Positions 1 through 10,369 are shown, counted from the first letter of the stretch. The stretch is DNA of 64,000 nt from Haberlea rhodopensis (GCA_907163345.1 CAJQUN010000023.1:6644598-6708597); one strand, 5' to 3'. Translations and numbers: made by a program. The notes: generated by a model not told the origin, from the letters alone.

Positions 1-156
1 AATTAATATTTTTATGTCCAAATTATATAAACATATACTTATATTAAAAATAGATTTTATTTAGCCTTCCATAATTGATATAATTACTTAATATATATAG
101 AAGTTGTCATATATATGGAAGATGATATTTGATATGGCAACTTCTATATAAATAAA

Positions 157-158
157 TA

Positions 159-208
<50 letters not shown>
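157..208. repeat. AT-dinucleotide microsatellite
   Basis: Nearly pure alternating AT with a few interruptions, directly left of the first palindromic repeat. The rest of positions 1-156 is AT-rich without a gene, but it includes a decayed palindrome (GAAGTTGTCAT near 100 answered by ATGGCAACTTC near 135) that looks like a degenerate member of the array to its right. Confidence 0.8.
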
Positions 209-386
209 GGAAGTCGCCATATGAGATGGCGACTTCCATATTAAAAAAAAAGTTATATTGAAGTCGCCATCTCAGATGGCGACTTCAAAAAAAAATTAAT
301 TTTATATTGAAGTCGCCATCTGAGATGGCGACTTCATTAAAAAAAAAAAATTGTACTGAAGTCGCCATCTGAGATGGCGACTTCGG
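208..386. repeat. Array of four short palindromes, MULE terminal-repeat remnant
   Basis: Four copies of a near-perfect palindrome with arms GAAGTCGCCATC and GATGGCGACTTC lie at about 209-237, 259-287, 307-335 and 357-385, about 50 bp apart, separated by A/T-rich linkers. The same palindrome builds the terminal inverted repeats of the element at 1240-4325, and the following sequence (AGGTTATTTTGTTAAATAA, about 411-429) resembles the outer edge of those TIRs. I read this as a detached TIR of the same family. It has no coding content. Confidence 0.75.
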
Positions 387-660
387 TCATTTTGATAAAA
401 AAAAAAATTTAGGTTATTTTGTTAAATAATTTTTTTTTTCGGGTTAAATTATTAAATAACCCCCATATTTTAAATAACTTACGAATTCTTCTATCTTATA
501 AATTGTTTTAGAAATTCATAATTATAAGATTTTATTTTAAAATATGTTGTTAATATTAAATTAAGACAATTGTTACTAAAAAGTATTGCAAATTTTAATA
601 TTATCATAATTATAAAGATAATGTTATAGTATACAACAATGCAAATAAATATTTGAAAGT

Positions 661-1184
661 AGGGATAATCCTTTCACAACATCCCTGAAGTTAGGTCGTA
701 TCCCGGTTCAGTTCTTACGTTTTTTAAATCTCCGATTCAGTCCAGACGTTAAGTCGTCCATAAACTTACACATTGTTTTAACCGTACATGTCTTCAAATA
801 ACACTAATTAAAAGAACAACTATAGTATTTTTTGACTCAATACGATATTTTCAACCATAATGCTCCCCTAAATTCGAGCCCACACACCTCTCTTTTGCCA
901 GCGGAAAATCGGTAGAAAAAGCCTTAAAAACACGGAAATATAAGAGTTGGTCGGAAACCCTTCACAACTGGATTATAAGTGCTTCCCCCCTATCATTTTA
1001 TTGTTTTCCCTTCACTTCGAAACAATTGTTTGACATTCACGGACAACATGAGTAACTCACGAGGAAACAACCGTTTGAAATTCATGGACAACTTAACATC
1101 TGGACTGAATCAGGTTACATATTAGATGAGGAACTGAATCAGAAATGTGGCATAACTTCAAAGACGTTTTAAAGGATTAACCCT
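661..1184. mobile_element. Non-autonomous TIR element (MITE-like)
   Basis: The left end (661 to about 775) and the reverse complement of the right end (about 1085-1184) align over roughly 100 bp. Shared blocks include ATTCAGTCCAGA, GTTAAGT and GTCCAT, and the ends are AGGGATAATCC and GGATTAACCCT. TTGAAAGT (653-660) and TTGTAAGT (1185-1192) flank it and could be an 8-bp target duplication with one mismatch; a 9-bp reading shifted by one T is also possible, so hAT versus Mutator origin is open. The interior has no ORF. A short direct duplication sits inside (CATTCACGGACAAC near 1035, ATTCATGGACAAC near 1080). Confidence 0.6.
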
Positions 1185-1310
1185 TTGTAAGTGTTTTGAA
1201 ATCTATCATTGAATTATGGACATATATTTCTGGGGTTTTTTAACTTTTTAATCGAAAAAAAAAATTAATTTAACAAAATAATCGTTTTTTTTCTATTATT
1301 AAAGTAACCT

Positions 1311-1790
1311 AAGTCGCCATGTGAGATGGCGACTTCATTTGAACTCGTCATCTGACATGGCGACTTCAACAAAAATTATTAAAAAAACTATTATTTTACG
1401 ATGTCGCCATGTCAGATGGCGACTTCACTTGAAGTCGCCATCTGACATGGCGACTTCTACAAAAATTATTAAAAAAAACTATTATTTTTTCGATGTCGAC
1501 GTGTCAGATGGCGACTTAAGGTGAAGTCGCCATCTGACATGGCGACTTCCATAAAAATTCTTAAAAAAATATTATTTCTGAAGTCGCCATCTGACATGGC
1601 GACATCTTTTAATTTTTTAAAAGATGTCGCCATGTCAGATGGCGACATTATATTAAAAAATATTTTTTTTGCCGGTGTCGGTATATAATGACAGAAATTT
1701 TTTTTGTTTTTAAATATTGTCGCCATCTCAGATGGCGACAAAAAAAAAAATTATTTTTTTATTTAATGTCGCCATTTTAGATGGCGACAA
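1311..1790. repeat. Left palindrome string of MULE 1
   Basis: About eight palindromes of the form (GAA)GTCGCCAT-n-ATGGCGAC(TTC) follow one another, spaced by A/T-rich linkers. The first four keep the GAAGTCGCC/GGCGACTTC arm, while the inner ones shift to GTGTCGCC or TTGTCGCC arms. Several cores read CTGACATGG instead of CTGAGATGG. Because these arms are nearly self-complementary, overlapping ORFs on both strands are produced (1321-1524 plus, 1469-1741 minus); they are artefacts of the repeat, not genes. Confidence 0.8.
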
Positions 1791-2012
1791 TAATCAATTA
1801 CGTCTATAAAACTGAACAAAATGTTACTCCTTTTGAAATATAGCAAATTCTCTTCGGCTTTCGAACAAATTCTCTTCAGAATTCGTGAAAATTCAAATTC
1901 TCTTCAGAATTCGTAAATATTTTCTTTGCAGGTATGTTGTTATACAAATAATTAAATTTCATAATATTATATATAATGTACTAATTTATAAAATTTATGT
2001 TTATTTTAAGGT

Positions 2013-2372
2013 ATGTCAATTAAAGTTTTGTTGTATTGGGGAGGCAATAAATTACAAGATTCAGAATCTGTTAGATATGATCGTGGTCCGTCGAAAGGCA
2101 TGACAATATCTCGCACTATTAATTATTTGCAGTTAGTGAACGACGTATATGATATTACTGGCATCGACCGTAACCAGTTCATTCTGAAAATATATTGTAA
2201 ATATATATTTAGTGATTTTTCTGGGATAAAACAAACAATTTTTCCCGTTGACAGTGATTACAATTTAGCATGGGTATTGGATTCTGAACAAAATTATAGT
2301 TGTTTGGAGATGTATATACAAACAAAACGGAGAGATTATGATTTTATTACAGAAATGCCAACCAGTTCCTAG
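2013..2372 (+). pseudogene. MuDR N-terminal (PB1-like) domain fragment
   Basis: A 119-residue ORF beginning MSIKVLLYWGG and continuing with RYDRGP and IDRNQFILKIYCKYIF. This is the pattern of the N-terminal domain found upstream of the DNA-binding and transposase domains in MuDR-type transposases; the same layout (VLLYYDG, YDRLP, QYALKVWTKHIF) is seen at 5275 in MULE 2. The ORF stops after PTSS, and no zinc-finger, DDE or SWIM region follows, so it is a truncated relic or a stand-alone short protein. The upstream sequence (1800-2012) contains a repeated AATTCTCTTC motif. Assignment is by motif layout only. Confidence 0.55.
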
Positions 2373-2933
2373 CTGTATATGTCGCAAACCCAAGACTGAC
2401 ATCTGTACCCATGCTGCTGAACTGGGGTTGAGTGGACATGGGGGGATATGGCGTGAAGGGAGATATGTCCCCAACTCAGTGATTCCTTCAGTGTACTCAT
2501 CAGGGTACGGCTGTCAATTAAACTGCAAAACAACATTGCTTTTACATACTATGAAAAGAGTGTATTTTTGTACAAACTAATTTAACAGCATGCTTACTTG
2601 AGTTACTGGCTGGTCATCGAGGATGTCCCTTATGATGCGTATGGAATGACTCCCAGTTTCTGTAAAGATTAAATGACACGACCACCTGTATATATTCAAT
2701 TAAATGATTAAATGCATTCACACATAAAATCAATTATAAAACAATGCATATTCGTACTACCTTACACCATATGGAGCAGAAGGTAACACATTGTTTGGGC
2801 CGACAATTATTGGCCCAATATCAGATCTATCGCTACCCAATTGCGGAGTCAAACTTGGGATTCGTGACCATGCTCAAATCTCATTTATTGTAGTGACATC
2901 AATAACACAAGTTAGATTGACCAGAAACATATT

Positions 2934-3688
2934 TTAATTATTAAAAAAAACAAACATATTATTTATCTGTAAGAGTTGCAATGCACCACCTATAACTTTC
3001 TTCCCTTTCTCTGATGACGTGCACAACTCACGGTATAAGTATGCCAATACAGCACTGCCCCAACTATATGTACTGGCAGAGTCGATATCCTCCAACTTCT
3101 GTAAATATAACATAATCCCCCCTAACATCAATAACGCACAAACCCTTGTGAACTTAGCAACATCATCTGGCGTACTATGTACCCCCATGGGATTTTGCAG
3201 CAAATGATTTTTCAAAACAACTAACCTCAACCTCGCACCTTTAAAATCCCTGATATCTGGTATGAATCCTAAATATATATGGCAATATTCTTGCCATTCA
3301 GGTAGAGTCCTATCATAATCTATTCCAGACACTACGATGCCATCTACTGGCAACGCCCATTTACTGTAATGTCTTGCAGTGTGATGGACTCTTCTCCTGA
3401 TCTAAAACGAAACGTGTGTGTTTCACGGCGCCATCTCTCAACTAAAGCCGTGATCAGGTGCATGTCAAGTTCAATCTTACCACGCCTATAGATACCATAA
3501 AATCCAATAACGTGCAATAAATTAACAACATGTATATCTAATGGACACATATCCCAAAAATAGCTATCTGGGTTTCTCACACGAAGTATACTATCCATAT
3601 CACCTGCCCATACATCCTCAGATCGATGTGAAGACTGCAACGACAAAAGCTGTGTGTCAACCGGGCCTGGTTGTCTCATTTGATCCAT
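2934..3688 (-). pseudogene. Plant mobile domain (PMD) protein, broken
   Basis: Reading leftward from the ATG at 3688 (MDQMRQPGPVDTQLL), the product contains GFYGI, HLITALVERWRRETHTF and ITLQDITV, the classic core of the plant mobile domain of the MAIN/MAIL1 family and its transposon relatives. Near 3350 the frame shifts; the sequence resumes as LPVDGIVVSGIDYDRTLPEW, then LLMLGGIMLY, then YSWGSAVLAYLYREL and IGGALQLLQ, in the expected order. It ends abruptly at 2934 without the family's C-terminal part. PMD genes occur both as host genes and as cargo of MULEs and gypsy elements; the position inside palindromic TIRs argues for cargo. An upstream GC-rich stretch (3740-3800) extends the ORF with low-complexity Gly/Arg and is probably untranslated leader. 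Confidence 0.75.
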
Positions 3689-4084
3689 CCTGAAATATAA
3701 TACAAAAATTAACAACATTAATCTCAACATTACAAAAACTACCCGTCCGTCGCCCACCACCTGTCGTCGCCGCCGCCGGCCACCGCCGCCCTCCGAAGTC
3801 AACTTAAATTTTAATCTTTCACATCACAAAAATATACTCCAACAAGTAATATACTCCCACTAAATTTATCAAAATCATAATTTATCTACAATACACAAAT
3901 AACAAAAATAAAAAAGCATAATATTTTGGAAAGAAATGACTTGATTTTTGCAAGATGTTCGATTTTCGTAGCTTGTTCACGGAAGAAAGAAAATGAGAAC
4001 GAGAGATGCGGACGACGGAAGAAAGAAAATGAGATTCAGAATGAGATTGCGAGTGCGGCTAGGGTTTTTTTTTTAATATTACAC

Positions 4085-4275
4085 TGATGTCGCCATCTCA
4101 GATGGCAACATCAATAAATTAAATTGATGTCGCCAACTGAGATGACGACATCAATAAATTACATTGTTGTCGCCAACTCAGATGGCGACACCAAAAAAAA
4201 CTAATTTTTTTATTAAAGTCGCCATCTCAGATGGCAACTTCAAATGAAGTCGCCATCTGACATGACGACTTAGGT
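4085..4275. repeat. Right palindrome string of MULE 1
   Basis: Five palindromes at about 4085-4112, 4123-4150, 4163-4190, 4214-4242 and 4244-4272, with arms TGATGTCGCC or GAAGTCGCC. The outermost is followed by TTAGGTTACTTTAATAATA, the inverted match of the left edge. The inner copies use a GATGTCGCC arm, paralleling the inward drift seen in the left string. Confidence 0.8.
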
Positions 4276-4398
4276 TACTTTAATAATAAAAAAAATGATT
4301 ATTTTGTTAAATAAATTTCGAAAATCGAATATTTTATTAAACATAATGAAAATGAAAAAAAATCACCAAATAATGTGATTTGAAAAACTTTGCAATTC

Positions 4399-5050
4399 TA
4401 TGATAATTCGCATAAATGGTATGTGAATTTACTTAAATTCGCAAACCCGTTTCACGAATTTTAAGTTTTAAAATTAAAAAAAAATAAAATATAAGTTCGC
4501 ATACCGAGAATAGGAATTTAAAGATAATTTGCAATCTTGGTATGCGAATTCTCTGCAAAAATAAAGCCATGCTAGCTCACATTGTCGGTCACGAGGTTCA
4601 CCTTCTTCTTGCCATTAAATCTCCCTCTTCCTTCAATCCTCCACCAAACCCTTCAACCTTCAAACCTTCCGTCCAAGAAATCTATCCCCTTTTCTTTTAA
4701 TTCTTAAGTTTGTCATAATTTTTGTCGGAAGATTACTACTACAAGAATTCCCAAATACTTTATCAAAGGTAAAAATATTTGAAAATTTAATTTTTACATA
4801 TTTTTGAGTATATATTGCATTTACTTAATTTTGTGTTATGTTATAGATTTTGCTAACCTTTTGAATTTCAAGGTATATTTTTCCAATTTTCCACTTTTAT
4901 TTGGTTAATATTAGGATGAGAAATCGGATTTTGTAAAAAAATAAAATTGAACTGAGAAATTCGAGGTTTGAGTATTCTGATAATTCGCATACCTGGTATG
5001 CGAATTCTACTTATAATAGTAGAATTCGCATACTTGGTATGCGATTTTAG
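4399..5050. repeat. Palindromes of the left end of MULE 2
   Basis: At least five partial or full copies of a palindrome with core TCGCATACCTGGTATGCGA occur at about 4400-4430, 4493-4520, 4525-4553, 4978-5007 and 5021-5049. The last two face each other across AGTAGAATTC. Construction parallels the MULE 1 strings, but the sequence is different. The stretch between (4560-4970) looks like a transcribed leader with pyrimidine-rich segments; I see no ORF there. Confidence 0.7.
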
Positions 5051-6593
5051 TTATTTTTAAATTATTAATAATAATAATTATTATTTATTCCCCTTATTAC
5101 AATAATTTTTTTATAAAATTATATTTTGTAGAAACTTTTTTAGGTAAATTTAATTAAATATTATAAAAACAAAAAAAATTGACTAACAATTAGTTAACAC
5201 AGGAAATTAATTTTTATAACATATAAATAAAACAAAATGAATTATATGATTTTAGTGCTATTTTTGTAGATAATATGTCGTCGGTTCGAAGTCAAATTGA
5301 TGTTTTGCTATACTATGACGGTCACATATCACATGATGAGATTATTGTTAGTTATGATCGACTTCCAATAAGCTATATACGAATGCCTCAAACAATTATA
5401 ATGTCTGAATTATTGTCGATACTTTACGATCAGATAAGTATCGATAACCAACAATATGCACTTAAAGTGTGGACTAAGCATATATTTAATAATACTTCCA
5501 GGCGAGTTGAGCATTTACTCAAAATTACAAAAGACAGTGATATTTCGTTTTTCTTTGACCCCGATGTTGGAAATGCCGGTGTCAATTTATATGTTGAGTC
5601 AGAACAAATACACATTAGTAATGTGCCAGACATGCAATATACTCAAGAACGGGGCTCATATATGTCAATGCTTAATGATGATCATAACCTGGAGATACCG
5701 GTTGTCACAGAAGGACTTGTAAGTATGAGGACAGAAAATAATTATGCTAGTAGGACATAACACGTATAGAACTGAAGGGGAAATTCATGATTCAAGGGAG
5801 GAGGACAGAGATGATTATGCTAGCGCCGATTTTTTTGGTCCTGAAACTCATGTTGATTCCGAACCAGACGAAGATGGAATTAACATTCATGATGGTAGCG
5901 ATGACGATGTAGAAATTGATGTGATGTTGGAAACTATGTCCCAACATAACCATATGCCATCATCTGTACAAGAGGAGCAAATTGAAGCAACAATGCCGCA
6001 AGAGACACAACCCGGGCGTCAACTTTTCCATGTCGTTCCATTCTTCTTTACGACATTTTTGGATGTACCTGTTGACATTCAAACTGGCTCTTAGGGAAAG
6101 TTCTATGACCATGTCAAAGGAAAGTTAGAGTTGGGTATGTTGTTCAAGAGTAAAGCACAGTTGCAGTCTGCAGTTAAGGACTTCTCCATACGGGTTGCTA
6201 GACGCGAGTACCACGGCACTGAGATCACACCAAAAATATGAAAAGTGGTTTGTAGACACAATTCTACGGTCATGCCCTGTGGGTGGATGTTTAGAGGTAT
6301 ATATAAAGAGAAAATGAATGTGTTTAAAATTACCAAATACGGTGGGGACCACACATGCTTGATGAATGACTTATCGATTGACCATCGTAACCTGAGTCGG
6401 AATGTAATTGCCAGTCTGTTGATAGGATTTGTTCGGAAGGATCCTGCATATGAGATAAAATTCGCACAAGAGCCGTGAAAGAAAAATATGGGTTCGAGAT
6501 CTCGTATCATAAGGCTTGACATGGTTTGAAAGCTGCCAGAGAACAGGTATATGGCACATGAGAGACGTCAGTGACACATTGTCGAAATATATG

Positions 6594-8005
6594 TGTTGAG
6601 CCTTAAACGCATGGTTGCGTTTAATGCGTTAAATTATCCCCGGTCAATCTTTGAGTTTTGATAATCAACAAACTTGTGTCTGTTATACTAATGCATCTAC
6701 TTAGTGTGCAGATTAAGTGATGAAAAGTGGTTTGGATTGAAGAAAATCAAGTGTGCATATTCTGGCCTGGATCGCCCCAGGCGATGGTGAACATCGCCCC
6801 AGGCGATGGGTGCCAGGCCAGGCATCGCCACGCACATCGACAGAGGCGATGGCTAGGCGAGCATGCGAGGAGAATCGCCTGAGGCGATGGTGAACAACGC
6901 CTGAGGCGATGGCAATCTTCTGGCACTTCGCCCCGCACATCGACTGGAGCGACGCCGAGGCATGGCGCGGGCATGCGGACAGGGAGATCGCCCGAGGCGA
7001 TGGGCTGAACGCCCGAGGCGATGGCACGAACGCCTGAGGCGATCTGGAGTTCGTTTGAGGCGATGCAAGATTTGAAGGAGCTGAGGCTACGGCCTTGATT
7101 TTGGCATTGGATCGCCTGAGGCGATCCAGAGATCGCCTGAGGCGATGCGTGATTTTTGGTGACCGTTGGGGCGCGGCGATGGTGATCGCCTGAGGCGATG
7201 TCCGAGGCGATCTTGGAGTGATTTCAGCCTTATGAGTAGCAACGGCTAGTAGGAGCCTTGGAGGCCTTCTACACTATAAATATGGATGCTTTGGAGCATT
7301 TTGGAGCTAAGGAACAAGCCTACAACTTATACCAAAGTCTTGATAATTATTATTTGATTTAAGCTTTGCAATCTCCATACATTGTTGTTGTATTGGAGCT
7401 TGTAATTCTTATCTTTCTTAGAGTCTTGTTTCTTCGTGTAAGTACACCGTGAAGGTGCTTTTGGTTTGATTTCTTGTAAAGGTCCTCCAACACCAAAGCA
7501 AGTTGGAAAATTGTAAAGTCATCAACAAGTCTAGTTGGTACAAGTGTGTGGCTATCCTTGGAGCCCTTAAGGCCAAGAAGACTCGTGAAGAGTGTTGGTA
7601 GCTCGGGAAGAGCTTTGTATACTCGTGAAGGGTATTGTGCTCGGGAAGAGCGTTGTGTACTCGGGAAGAGTAGTGTGCTCGGGAAGAGCTTTGTAAACTC
7701 GGGAAGAGTTGGGTTGTGGCTAACTTGGAGCCCTCAAGGCCAAGATCTATTGTTCTAGTGGAACCTCGGTTGGAGGTTATCTAACCGGGAAGAGGAGACG
7801 TAGGCGATTCATCGCCGAACTTCTATAACAAATCTTTTTGTTATTTATTGCTTTATTTCCTTTACGCATTTATTTATTTTATTCTTTGCATTTATCGATT
7901 GACTAAAGGCTTCCGCAAGCGCAAAATATTTTATTTTTACAAACTCATTTTAAAACGCTAAAGTAGCCAAGGAATCTCATTCACCCCCCCTCTTCGATTC
8001 CAACA
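6594..8005 (+). repeat. 5' LTR of TR-GAG copy 1
   Basis: 1412 bp, TG...CA. U3 carries about eleven palindromic 15-mers of the type ATCGCCTGAGGCGAT between about 6770 and 7215, lying just upstream of a TATAAATA box at 7275-7282. Further on (7585-7710) is an array of CTCGGGAAGAG / CTCGTGAAGAG units about 20 bp apart. The 3' LTR is 21 bp shorter because one palindrome plus spacer is missing near 10890. Overlapping ORFs on both strands here are by-products of the repeats. Confidence 0.92.
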
Positions 8006-8007
8006 AG

Positions 8008-8021
8008 TGGTATCAGAGCCA
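8008..8021 (+). other. Primer binding site, initiator Met-tRNA
   Basis: TGGTATCAGAGCCA begins two bases after the 5' LTR and is the standard plant copia primer site complementary to the 3' end of initiator methionine tRNA. Confidence 0.92.
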
Positions 8022-8052
8022 TTTGATTTTTGTTTTAAATCAAAATCTTTTT

Positions 8053-9762
8053 ATGGCTAATCTAGCAAATGAGTTTGCTCAAGGTCAATCGACGAATCGC
8101 CCTCCGCTTTTCACGGGTGATAACTACGGTTATTGGAAGAATAGAATTTCTCTATACATCCAATCCGTAGATTATGATCTTTGGAAAATCATAGTGAAAG
8201 GTCCACATATTCCTTTAAAGGAAATTGGGTGAATTAGTGTTCCCAAAGAGATGGACGATTTCACTAGAGCGGATATGATTTTAATTTCTCAAAATGCTAA
8301 AGCTATTAATATTTTGCATTGTGCTTTAGATATGAAGGAGTACAACCGGATCTCGATGTGCTCAACCGCTAAGGAGATATGGGACAAATTACAAATTTGT
8401 CATGAAGGAACCAACCAAGTAAAGGAGACAAAGATAGACCTCCTTCAACTCAAATATGAGACATTTGAGATGGATTCCGGAGAAGATGTGGATTCCATGT
8501 TTAGGAGGCTCACCCAAATCATCAACGAGCTTGCTCAACTTGGAGAGAAGTATCCTCCAAAGCAAATATGGAGGAGAGCACTAAGGGCCTTACCTAAAGA
8601 ATGGGATGCAAAGAGGACGGCCATTATCGAGTCCAACAAAGGAGAAAGTGCTTCCTATGATCTTGATGAGCTCCATGGCACATTGGTGACTCATGAGCTT
8701 GAAGTTGCCACAAGGAGAGAAGTAAATGAGGAGGATAGATCCAAGAGAAATGGGATTGCCTTGGTTGGAAGGAAAGACCACTCTGATGATGAAGAAGATG
8801 ATGATGATGAGGAGATGATCCTATTCACAAAGAAGTTCAAGAAGCTCTTCACCAAACATAGCAAGTCAAAGACCTCAAGTGCAACCAAAAATGAATCCAA
8901 AAATGTGGTAACTTGTTATAATTGTAATGATAATGGTCATTATGCTAACAAATGCCCTAGGAAGAAGAATGAGGACAAAGGGAAGAAGAAGGCGTTTATA
9001 GCCATATGGAGTGATAGCGACTCCGATGAAGAAGAAGCCACCAATCTATGTCTAATGGCTCTTGGAGATGAAGGAGATGAAAGTGACAATGAGGTACCTT
9101 CATTTGATGAACTTTTAGAGTCTTATAATGATCTTATTGATGCTCTTGGCAAAACCAAGATGAGTAACAAATTACTCAAACTTGAGATTGCTAAGAAAGA
9201 TGAAGAAAATAATTCATTGAAAAATGAATTAAATTCTTTAAAGATATCATTTTGCAAATTTAGTGAAAGTAGTAAAAAGATGAATGAATTGCTTGGCTTG
9301 AAACGTTGTAGCTTTGACAAAGCCGGGTTAGGTTTTTCAAGCAAATCAAAAACTTTTTCGAGCTTGTTGGCCAATGCAAAGCATGATTCTCCTACTTGTA
9401 ATTATTGTTGCAAAAATGGCCACACTAAAAATAAGTGTAGGTTTGCTATAATCCAATACCAACCTAATAAGAGGTGGAAATGGATTCCAAAAGTGCCATT
9501 GAAAGTTAACCCCCTAGGACCCAAAAATCAAATAGGTACCAAAGTTCCTCCAATTGTAAATTTGTCTTGTAGGGACAAGAATGGAATGAAGGATGAAGGG
9601 CCAAGCAACTCAAAGGAGGAATTTGTATTATTCACAACTATAGAAGAGGAGCGTTGGACCTATGACAAGAACGAACTCTTGTCATTGAGGGTAAAATTTA
9701 TTTTTTTCATGTTAAAAGAGCAATTTCAAAATTCATTGGCACAAATTAATTGTGATCAATAA
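8053..9762 (+). pseudogene. Copia-type Gag with two zinc knuckles (premature stop)
   Basis: The frame opens at ATG 8053 (MANLANEFAQ) and runs to 9762, 569 residues if read through a single in-frame TGA at 8230-8232 (codon 60); the sister copy has a sense codon there. The N-terminal part has the copia Gag pattern (FTGDNYGYWKNRI, then AKEIWDKLQICHEG and LRALPKEWD). A first CCHC knuckle (CYNCNDNGHYANKC) lies at about residues 290-303, followed by acidic and coiled-coil-like stretches, then a second knuckle (CNYCCKNGHTKNKC) near residue 450. Gag would form the retrotransposon particle and bind its RNA in the cytoplasm. Downstream of TGA a 503-residue frame remains open from an internal ATG at 8251. 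No pol frame follows; 9763-10355 is untranslated. Confidence 0.88.
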
Positions 9763-9989
9763 ATATTGAAGCTCAATATTCATTGGAGAAATACATAACC
9801 CCTTAGCATAATTGTTGAAATGCATGATGTATGCTTATCTTTTTATAGTAAGTAGCTTGATATACTTTGCATTCAAATTTGAATATGCTATGTGAAAATG
9901 TGCAAGTATATGATTTGTTATAATGCCTTGATATTTTTATTATTTTGTTTTTGGCATGAATGCATGAACATATGCACACATTGCAACTT

Positions 9990-10032
9990 TTAGAATTAAT
10001 TGTTGAGTGCCTTAAACACATGGTTGTGATTC
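9990..10032 (+). repeat. Degenerate copy of the LTR 5' edge inside the internal region
   Basis: ATTGTTGAGTGCCTTAAACA followed by CATGGTTGTGATTCAC closely matches the start of the real 3' LTR (ATTGTTGAGCCTTAAACGCA, then TGGTTGCG). It lies about 370 bp before the true 3' LTR. The same relic is present in copy 2 at about 28212-28248, so it belongs to the family rather than to this copy. Confidence 0.6.
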
Positions 10033-10355
10033 ACCTCTATATGATTTAATCTTGTTTGATGAGGAACATGTGTAATTTGAAGCTATATGTCAACATATAA
10101 ATTATGCCATGTTTATTGGAATTTTAGGCTTTTTGATTATCACAAAAAGGGGGAGAATTTTGTGATAAACTTGAACCTTAATACATGCATAGTTTAAGGG
10201 GGAGAGCTTATGTATGCATGGTTTGAGGGGGAGAGTTATTTGTTTAATGATTTACTTGATAACTTGTATGTGTTATGCAATTGTTAAGGGGGAGTTATTT
10301 TTACTCACATTTCATGCATATTACTTATTCAAGTTTATCAAGTTTTGTGATCATC

Positions 10356-10369
10356 AAAAAGGGGGAGAT
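10356..10369 (+). other. Polypurine tract and upstream purine repeats
   Basis: AAAAAGGGGGAGAT abuts the 3' LTR and is the natural plus-strand primer site. Four more GGGGGAG blocks occur upstream at about 10148, 10198, 10227 and 10287, each after A- or T-rich sequence. Multiple purine tracts are shared by copy 2. Confidence 0.8.

Larger units (their letters stand above)
1240..4325. mobile_element. MULE-type element with palindrome-built TIRs (MULE 1)
   Basis: The outer edges are inverted copies. The left edge reads TAACAAAATAATC, then TATTATTAAAGTAACCTAAG, then TCGCCATG; the right edge near 4245-4310 gives the same order on the other strand. Inside each edge lies a string of short palindromes (1311-1790 and 4085-4275). 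The interior carries a MuDR N-terminal-like ORF on the plus strand (2013-2372) and a plant-mobile-domain pseudogene on the minus strand (2934-3688). No MULE transposase core (DDE region, SWIM finger) is visible, so it would be non-autonomous. The exact termini and target duplication are unresolved in the A/T-rich edges. Positions 2373-2933 and 3700-4080 hold no gene I can support. Confidence 0.65.

Noticed and set aside
1321..1741. Overlapping ORFs on both strands (67 and 90 residues)
   Set aside because: They are translations of the palindromic string, with the same peptide read from both strands.
2265..2474. Minus-strand ORF considered as the C-terminal end of the PMD gene
   Set aside because: I could not match it to any PMD segment; unsupported.
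6713..7068. Arg/Ser/Pro-rich ORFs in the TR-GAG LTR (also 10490-10844, 27243-27743, 31015-31493)
   Set aside because: They arise from the GC-rich palindromes in every frame and strand; no domain or start context.
6770..7215. ATCGCCTGAGGCGAT palindromes considered as a CRISPR-like or operator array
   Set aside because: Spacing is irregular, all copies lie inside LTR U3 regions, and all four LTRs share them; this is LTR structure.
7546..7758. 70-residue ORF present identically at 7546 and 11301
   Set aside because: It translates the CTCGGGAAGAG array in both LTRs of one element; duplication is due to the LTRs, not gene conservation.
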